Below, piece after piece: positions 58,617 to 64,000 of a DNA stretch of 64,000 bases. The translations under genes and the position numbers were made by a program. Source of the stretch: Alphaproteobacteria bacterium (GTDB lineage: Bacteria > Pseudomonadota > Alphaproteobacteria > DSM-16000 > Inquilinaceae); contig JANQIX010000055.1 of assembly GCA_028281925.1 (NCBI GenBank), forward strand, positions 124,001 through 188,000, in the 5' to 3' direction. Numbering within the stretch: the first letter of the stretch is position 1; each line of letters starts with the position of its first letter. Under the pieces are notes generated by a model. The model worked only from the letters and a program-made list of their open reading frames with translations. It did not search any database and was not told the DNA's origin.

Positions 58617-59459
58617 ATGAACCATCGTCTTCTGAAAGACTTCGTGCGCGCCTATCCCTTTCAGCCGGCGACCGCGTTCTGGCGCGCGGTGGAAATCGGC
58701 GTGCTGGTCGATCAGGAACTGCCGCCGGGGCGCTATCTCGACATGGGTTGCGGCGACGGAAAACTGACGCGGATCATCATGGATCGCATCGGGCCGCGGC
58801 CGATCGTCGGCGTCGATCCCGACCCCGAGGAAACCCGCATGGCAGAGACCATCGGGCTCTATGACGCCGTGCACACGGCACCGGGCGACCGCGTGCCAGA
58901 GCCGGACGAGAGCTTCGATGTGGCGATCTCCAATTCGGTTCTGGAGCATATCGACGATCTGTCCCCGGTCCTTCAGGAAACCGCGCGCCTGCTTCGCCCC
59001 GGCGGCAAGTTCTACTTCACGGTCCCCAGCAGCGACTTCCATGCCTGCCTGCGTGGACCGCTTTCGCCACTCGGACGGCGGGATCGGTATCTGAGCGAGC
59101 TCGACCGGCGGCTGGCCCATGTCCACTATCTGAGCGTAGACGCATGGGAAGATCGGCTGGGCCGGGCCGGCCTTCGCCTGGACCGGGCGGAGCCATACTT
59201 CTCCGCACCGCAGGTCCGCCGTTGGGAGACGCTGTCGCGGTTCACGGCCGGCCTGCTCTATGCCCTGTTCCTGCGCCGAACCCACCCCATCCGCATCCAG
59301 CGCCGGCTCGGTCTGAGACAGGCGCAAGCGCGCTGGAAACTGCCGGACGCCCTGACCTCTTTCATTGCGTGGCTCTCTGATCTGGGCATGCGGCGACGTT
59401 CGGACGGCGACGCCGCCGGCAATCCATTCGGTTGCGTGCTGCTTGTCGGAAGCAAGTGA
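58617..59459 (+). CDS. Class I SAM-dependent methyltransferase
   Basis: A 280-residue methyltransferase. SAM motif I is LDMGCGDGKLT, motif II region VVGVDPDPEE-like (IVGVDPDPEE), and SFDVAISNSVLEHIDD plus ARLLRPGGKFYFTVPS complete the fold. Its C-terminal ~90 residues are family-specific. It probably O-methylates a sugar of the glycan or a lipid. A GTG at 58608, overlapping the previous stop, is an alternative start. The stop overlaps the next gene's ATG. Confidence 0.9.
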   Translation: MNHRLLKDFVRAYPFQPATAFWRAVEIGVLVDQELPPGRYLDMGCGDGKLTRIIMDRIGPRPIVGVDPDPEETRMAETIGLYDAVHTAPGDRVPEPDESFDVAISNSVLEHIDDLSPVLQETARLLRPGGKFYFTVPSSDFHACLRGPLSPLGRRDRYLSELDRRLAHVHYLSVDAWEDRLGRAGLRLDRAEPYFSAPQVRRWETLSRFTAGLLYALFLRRTHPIRIQRRLGLRQAQARWKLPDALTSFIAWLSDLGMRRRSDGDAAGNPFGCVLLVGSK

Positions 59460-60709
59460 TGCACGTCGTCCAGATCTCCGGTTACTTCGCGTCGCATCGC
59501 GGGGGTATCGAGATCGTCGCCGACCATGTGGCCGAGCGGCTGGCGCGCGACCACGACGTCTCGGTGACCTGGCTGGCCAGCGCAGCCGGACACACAGGGG
59601 ACCCAGCCCCCACGCCCAGGCTCACACGCATCGCAGTCCCGGCCAATAACGCCATTGAGCGCAAACTGGGACTGCCGCTGCCGGTATGGGCGCCCGGCGG
59701 GATGATCAGACTCTGGCAGTCGATCGGAGCGGCCGATGCGGTCTTGCTGCATGACTGCCTTTACATCAGCAACATCGCCGCGTTCCTCTTCGCCAAGATC
59801 CGGCGACGACCGGTTGTCGTCGTCCAGCACATCGGTCTGGTGCCGTACCGCCAGCCGCTGATCCGCTTCGTCATGACAGCGGCCAACAGATTGATCGCCG
59901 GACCGATGCTGTCCCGCGCACAGCAAGCTGTCTTCATCAGCGAGACGACGCGCCGGTACTTCCGGCGGTTCGTCCGGTTCCGCCGGCCCGAGCGCCTTAT
60001 CTTCAACGGCGTCGATACCGACGTCTTCAGACCCTGCGCCGAGAGCGAGCGCGAGAGGCTACGCCGGAGCATCGGGGTCGGGGACGAGACGAAGCTCTAC
60101 CTCTTCGTCGGCCGGTTCACGGAGAAGAAAGGCCTGTCGGTGATCAGACGGCTGGCCGAAGCGACGCCCGATGCGCAGTGGATCTTGGCTGGCTGGGGGG
60201 CCATCGCCCCGGAGAGCTGGAATTTGGCCAATGTCCGGGTGGAGCGCGGCCGCAGCGGCGCGACCCTGGCCGAACTCTATCGGGCAGCCGACCTGCTGGT
60301 CCTGCCCAGCGTCGGCGAGGGCTTCCCGTTGGTCGTTCAGGAGGCCATGGCCTGCGGCACGCCTGCGCTTGTCGGCACGGAAACCGCCATGGCCGATCCG
60401 GAGGCAGCCCGCCTGCTGTGCGCCGCATCCGTCGACCCGGACGATGTACCCGGCACGGGTCAGGTTTGGACCGAGGCCCTCGCAGCTTGCTCCACCGATG
60501 TGAGGCAACCGGCCGGTCACCGCGCGAAGCTTGCCGCGTTCGCCGCTGAGCGCTGGTCCTGGAAAGCGAGCGCGCAGGCGTATGTGTCACTGCTGGCGTC
60601 GCTCGCCACCGATGCTACGGCAGAGATCGGCCGGCGGTGCCGTCCCGACCGCGTCCTGGCCGCCGAACCGCCCCCGCAAGCTACGGTCGGACGGATCCTT
60701 CGGCGATGA
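59459..60709 (+). CDS. GT4 family glycosyltransferase
   Basis: A 416-residue GT-B retaining glycosyltransferase. The N-terminal donor/acceptor half begins VVQISGYFASHRGGIEIVAD. The C-terminal half has FVGRFTEKKGLSVIRRL and the GT4 signature PSVGEGFPLVVQEAMACGTP (E-x7-E). It transfers a sugar from NDP or lipid donors. ATG at 59459 shares one base with the preceding stop. The stop overlaps the next ATG. Confidence 0.92.
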   Translation: MHVVQISGYFASHRGGIEIVADHVAERLARDHDVSVTWLASAAGHTGDPAPTPRLTRIAVPANNAIERKLGLPLPVWAPGGMIRLWQSIGAADAVLLHDCLYISNIAAFLFAKIRRRPVVVVQHIGLVPYRQPLIRFVMTAANRLIAGPMLSRAQQAVFISETTRRYFRRFVRFRRPERLIFNGVDTDVFRPCAESERERLRRSIGVGDETKLYLFVGRFTEKKGLSVIRRLAEATPDAQWILAGWGAIAPESWNLANVRVERGRSGATLAELYRAADLLVLPSVGEGFPLVVQEAMACGTPALVGTETAMADPEAARLLCAASVDPDDVPGTGQVWTEALAACSTDVRQPAGHRAKLAAFAAERWSWKASAQAYVSLLASLATDATAEIGRRCRPDRVLAAEPPPQATVGRILRR

Positions 60710-61704
60710 AGTTGCGGACGCTCGGCCTGCTTGCCTCCGGCGTCCTTGCCGCAGTGCTGATCGTCGGACTGGTGCACTTCGCCGACCTGCCGATGGAGCG
60801 GTTCCGCGGCCTCGTCAACCAGTTGAACGCCGGCGCGCTGGTTTTGGTGGTGGCGACGACACTGGCGCACATGTTCATCGGCGGCTGGAAATGGCAGCTC
60901 GTGACCCGCTGGTACCAACGCGATCTGGACCGGGGTCTCGGCATCCACTTCTACACGTTGACGACCTGCTACGGCTCGCTGCTGGGCCACTTCCTGCCGA
61001 TGCACCTCACCGTCATGGCGGCCCGCAGCTTTGCGTTGCGAATGCAGGCCAAGGCATCGATCGGCGCCGGCGCTGCGACCTCGCTGGTGGAGCAGGTGTT
61101 CGACCTGGTCGTGCCAGTGCTCTTGCTGCTGCCGGCAGCCGCGCTCATCTTCGGCGTTGCCGACCTTACCGTGACTGCGGTCGCCGCCGCCCTATTGCTG
61201 GTTGGCTTCGCTGCACTCCTCGGCGCCTCCGGACCATCGGTGGTCTTGTGGCTCGTCGGGCTGATCGGCACGGTTAAGGGCTGGTTCGGCATGCCCTCGG
61301 ACCGGCAGGACGACGCGCTTCTTGGCAGGCGGAAGGCGCGGAGGTTGCTGCTCAGCCTCTATGGGCTCTCCCTTGTCCGCTTCGCCAACCTGGTTTTGCT
61401 GTCCGTGGCCATTGCCTGGGCGCTTGGGCTGCCGATTTCCGGACAGCAGATCTTCGTGGCCATGCCCATCGTTCAGCTCTCGTTCGCCGTGCCGATCACA
61501 CCGGGAAGCCTTGGCGTCGCGGAATGGACATGGTCGACGGCACTTGTCCTTCAGGGTGTGGGACCAACCGTCGCCGGTGAATACGCCTTGGCAAGCCGCC
61601 TGCTGATCATCGCCGCGGTCGTGGTTTCGCTTGCGATCCTCTGTCTGCCGATCCTGGCGGCAAGGCTGACCGCTGCTCGGCCCCTATCGGAGGGCCGGTC
61701 ATGA
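60706..61704 (+). CDS. Lysylphosphatidylglycerol-synthase TM-domain family (UPF0104) protein
   Basis: A 332-residue protein with ~8 TM helices. It is a flippase/synthetase-TM type protein (LPG_synthase_TM), with LGHFLPMHLTVMAARSFAL near residue 100 and a conserved FAVPITPGSLGVAEW near 265 (the PGGLG-type motif). In glycan clusters this fold often has a flippase-like or lipid-presenting role. Four-base ATGA overlaps on both sides place it firmly in the operon. Confidence 0.85.
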   Translation: MKLRTLGLLASGVLAAVLIVGLVHFADLPMERFRGLVNQLNAGALVLVVATTLAHMFIGGWKWQLVTRWYQRDLDRGLGIHFYTLTTCYGSLLGHFLPMHLTVMAARSFALRMQAKASIGAGAATSLVEQVFDLVVPVLLLLPAAALIFGVADLTVTAVAAALLLVGFAALLGASGPSVVLWLVGLIGTVKGWFGMPSDRQDDALLGRRKARRLLLSLYGLSLVRFANLVLLSVAIAWALGLPISGQQIFVAMPIVQLSFAVPITPGSLGVAEWTWSTALVLQGVGPTVAGEYALASRLLIIAAVVVSLAILCLPILAARLTAARPLSEGRS

Positions 61705-63557
61705 AAGTCGCCGTCGGCCGGCTGCGGACACTTCTTGCAGCCTCTCGCCGGGGCGACGCCGATACCGAACTCCGATGGGCTCTGCCGGATGCTGCCAGGC
61801 GGATGCTCCACATCTTCCTAGCCGGTGGCCTGTTCGCGGCGTTTCTCGCCGCAATGCAAGGCGGGCAGGTCCTGCATGAGGGGCACCTGCCCATCCACCT
61901 GTTCATCGTTCAGGACCTGCCCTGGTTCATCCTCGCCGCTCTCGTTGCCGCGGCCCTGATGTCCCGTGCCATCAGCGCGCGACTACAGGCGGGGGCGGAC
62001 GCGGCCGTCGGGCAGGTCTTCCGTTCAGCCGGCTGGTCGGTCGCAGTACTGGCCGGCTTTGTCTTTGCGGTCGCCGCGATTGGCACGTTTGTCGTGTATC
62101 ACCAGTACCCGCTCGCCATGGACGAGTTCATGGCGGACTTCCAGACGAAGATCCTGCAGCGCGGCGCTATTCTGGCTCCCGTCGACGAAGCCTGGCGCGG
62201 GCTGATCACCGCCTTGCAGCCTAACTTCACGTACCAATCGGCTGATGGTTCCGTGTGGGGGGCGCTCTACCTGCCGGTGGCGTCGGCCTTCCGGGCTCTG
62301 CTGTCGCCCGTGGGACTGGAGTCGGTGACCAGCGCGGTGTTGACGGCCGCCTCCGTCGTGTTGGCCGCCGCCGTCGCCGGCCAACTCTGGCCTGGCCGCG
62401 GCGATGTTCGCGTCATCGCCGCCGCAGGTGTGGCGTTGTCGGCGCAGGCGCTGATCACGGCCATGACCCCCTATGCCATGCCAGGGCATCTCTTTCTTAA
62501 CCTGGCCTGGCTCTATCTTTTCTTTCGGGATGACCGCCTGGGCCATGCCTTTGCACCCTGGATCGGCATTGCGGCCGTCGGCCTTCATCAGATGCATGCG
62601 CACGCATTGTTCGTGATGCCCTTCATGCTGTCGCTGCTGTTCGAACGACGCTGGAGACTGGCTGCGTACTATGCGGTCCTGTACGGGGTCGGGCATTTCG
62701 CCTGGCTGCACTGGTACGACATCGCGGAATTGATCACCCATGGTCCGCAAGCGGCCACCCAGGCGGTGGGCGAAGGGGGCCTGTTCCTGGACCGGCTACA
62801 GGAAATCGTGCAGATGCCGGGTGCCGGCGCCATCATCATGATGGCGGTGAACCTGCTGCGGTTCCTTGCCTGGCAGGACGTCGCGATCTGCATCCTCGTC
62901 GCGCTTGCCATCGGCAACTGGCGCCAATGTCCATCGCGCGTGCGACTGCTGGCCTGGAGCATCGCGTTCTCCGTCATCCCCTACCTGCTGATCATGCCGT
63001 CCCAGGGGCACGGCTGGGGTTATCGGTACCTCCATGGCCTGATAGGGAATTTCGGACTGATCGCGGCCTGTGGATGGACTCTTGCCGTGGCCAGTCTGCC
63101 GGATCGCGCGAGAGCACTGCAGCCGGCGACGCTGGTGGCTGTTTCGTTCGCTATAACGCTTGCCGTGGCCCTTCCGCTCCGAGCATGGCAGGCGGAACGG
63201 TTCGTCGGACCTTATGCGACAGCATCGGAACACATCGCCGCAATCGATGCCGACATCGTGGTGATCGACCACGCGGGAACCCTGTTCGGGGTGGATCTCG
63301 TCCGCAACGAGCCCTTCCTGAACAATCGGCCGCTGGTGCTGAGCCTCTGGGACCTGGAGCCCGAGCAACTCGGTCCGCTGTGCCGCGATCATTCCGTTGC
63401 TGTTGTCAACCGCGACGACTTGGCCGCCCTGGGTCTGTCGGACTCGCGCAAGCGCGTTGCCACCAACGATGAGCAGGCCGCCCTCTCTGACGCCCTGGCG
63501 CGTTGTGCGGTTGCGCAGAGCTCGGCGATCCCCATCGTACCCGTGCAGGCGCCTTAA
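61701..63557 (+). CDS. Large GT-C-like integral membrane protein
   Basis: A 618-residue polytopic membrane protein with ~11-12 TM helices. The first luminal loop has YPLAMDEFMADFQTKILQRG, with Asp-Glu like the GT-C catalytic DE loop, and the C-terminal ~110 residues are periplasmic (IDADIVVIDHAGTLFGVDLV). This suggests a polyprenyl-phosphate-sugar-dependent transferase related to GT39/GT83. The donor is probably made by the GT2 enzyme. Last gene of the operon. Confidence 0.8.
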   Translation: MKVAVGRLRTLLAASRRGDADTELRWALPDAARRMLHIFLAGGLFAAFLAAMQGGQVLHEGHLPIHLFIVQDLPWFILAALVAAALMSRAISARLQAGADAAVGQVFRSAGWSVAVLAGFVFAVAAIGTFVVYHQYPLAMDEFMADFQTKILQRGAILAPVDEAWRGLITALQPNFTYQSADGSVWGALYLPVASAFRALLSPVGLESVTSAVLTAASVVLAAAVAGQLWPGRGDVRVIAAAGVALSAQALITAMTPYAMPGHLFLNLAWLYLFFRDDRLGHAFAPWIGIAAVGLHQMHAHALFVMPFMLSLLFERRWRLAAYYAVLYGVGHFAWLHWYDIAELITHGPQAATQAVGEGGLFLDRLQEIVQMPGAGAIIMMAVNLLRFLAWQDVAICILVALAIGNWRQCPSRVRLLAWSIAFSVIPYLLIMPSQGHGWGYRYLHGLIGNFGLIAACGWTLAVASLPDRARALQPATLVAVSFAITLAVALPLRAWQAERFVGPYATASEHIAAIDADIVVIDHAGTLFGVDLVRNEPFLNNRPLVLSLWDLEPEQLGPLCRDHSVAVVNRDDLAALGLSDSRKRVATNDEQAALSDALARCAVAQSSAIPIVPVQAP

Positions 63558-63582
63558 CGGGTCCGCTCAGCCTCTGCACCGA

Positions 63583-64000
63583 TCATGAGGGGCGGTACCT
63601 GGCACAACCATAGAGGTAGAAATCCTGCACCGGCGCAGCCGGGATGCCCCGCATCAGCGCCTGGATGTCATACTTCGGTGCCGGCGCGCGCCAATGCATA
63701 TCGTATCCGCCGTCCGCAATGCTGGTCAGCACCACGTAGTCGAGGCCCGGCAGATTGAGACAGGCGTCACCCAATTCCTGCGGACCAATCTCGGACTGGG
63801 CTGCGAACAGCTCATCGCCGTCCGCGAAGAAGTTCAGCATCTCACGGCCGGTGATCGCCTGGACCACGCCGGCACGCTCGCGGTAGGCCATGGCCATGTC
63901 GCGAGAGAATACGGCTGCAGCGCCGTGTTCCACCATCACAGCGCTCGCCCGCCTCAGTAGCAGCCAGGCGCCGCGGATATCCCGCTCCCACAGCACGGTC
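63583..64000 (-). CDS. C-terminal part of an unidentified protein (partial)
   Basis: The frame stays open through the right edge, so the true N-terminus lies outside. The visible ~139 residues contain WERDIRGAWLLLRRAS, YRERAGVVQAITGREML, DACLNLPGLDYVVLTS and end DFYLYGCARYRPS. The layout resembles the soluble C-terminal domain of a large membrane protein such as a GT-C enzyme. The converging stop is 25 bp from the previous gene. Family unknown. Confidence 0.6.
   Translation of the reverse strand, partial: TVLWERDIRGAWLLLRRASAVMVEHGAAAVFSRDMAMAYRERAGVVQAITGREMLNFFADGDELFAAQSEIGPQELGDACLNLPGLDYVVLTSIADGGYDMHWRAPAPKYDIQALMRGIPAAPVQDFYLYGCARYRPS

Noticed and set aside
1-64000. CRISPR arrays, tRNA, rRNA, insertion sequences or prophage
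   Set aside because: No regular direct repeats with spacers, no cloverleaf-like segment in gaps, no transposase, integrase or phage structural genes seen.

Overview
This is 64 kb of GC-rich (roughly 65% by eye), gene-dense chromosomal DNA. The most likely source is an alphaproteobacterium of the Rhodospirillales type. Supporting signs are a PhaR/PHA-synthase-like locus, LysR/MmyB/Lrp-type regulators, PAS_7 histidine kinases behind an ErcA-like protein, many ATGA start/stop overlaps, and a FadB2-type hydroxyacyl-CoA dehydrogenase. The taxonomic call is inference. I see no rRNA, tRNA, insertion sequence, prophage or CRISPR array.

Layout. 1-9.6 kb: a truncated secreted nuclease/phosphatase plus phytase-esterase-like protein, an alpha/beta hydrolase, an RTX calcium-binding protein, a class II glutamine amidotransferase tail-to-tail with a LysR regulator, two small proteins (one SitI3-like), and a TVP38-type membrane protein with a mercuric-reductase-like flavoprotein. 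10-20 kb is a signalling block: an ErcA-like iron alcohol dehydrogenase, two tandem paralogous PAS_7 kinases, a gamma-glutamyltransferase, and a large membrane-bound three-PAS kinase. 20-22 kb: thioesterase, short-chain dehydrogenase and small envelope proteins. 22.4-26.5 kb is a nucleoside-salvage operon (deoC, deoA, an EamA transporter, an adenosine-deaminase-like enzyme). 26.5-34.8 kb: DUF2934 protein, peroxiredoxin, a PAS kinase, an RND efflux pair and a GNAT enzyme. 34.9-44.2 kb: an unrecognised 555-residue protein, envelope proteins, an ArsR-SRPBCC pair, a CMD-NUDIX-TtuC operon, and the PhaR / coiled-coil / PHA-synthase-like locus. 44.3-47.8 kb: a DUF6056-like membrane protein of lower GC, a 3-hydroxybutyryl-CoA dehydrogenase and a small protein. 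47.9-52.4 kb: a divergent pair of exported proteins, one with a formylglycine-enzyme (SUMF1) fold and one caspase-like with Sel1 and Cys-rich repeats. 52.4-54.7 kb: an EamA exporter divergent from an Lrp regulator, and an MmyB regulator. 54.9-63.6 kb: a seven-gene glycan or glycolipid cluster, six of whose genes run nearly without gaps. A partial gene runs off the right edge.

The most unusual points are these. (1) The caspase-like protein has Trp in place of the catalytic Cys, next to a SUMF1-fold partner that also lacks the expected Cys. (2) A 233-bp out-of-frame overlap joins a PhaE-like coiled-coil gene and a PHA-synthase-like gene, each with a good ribosome binding site or recognisable domain. 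(3) ErcA is followed by a tandem kinase duplication. (4) Two genes have their Shine-Dalgarno sequence in the 3' arm of a perfect inverted repeat. (5) Convergent genes often share, abut or nearly abut their stop codons with no terminator between them.
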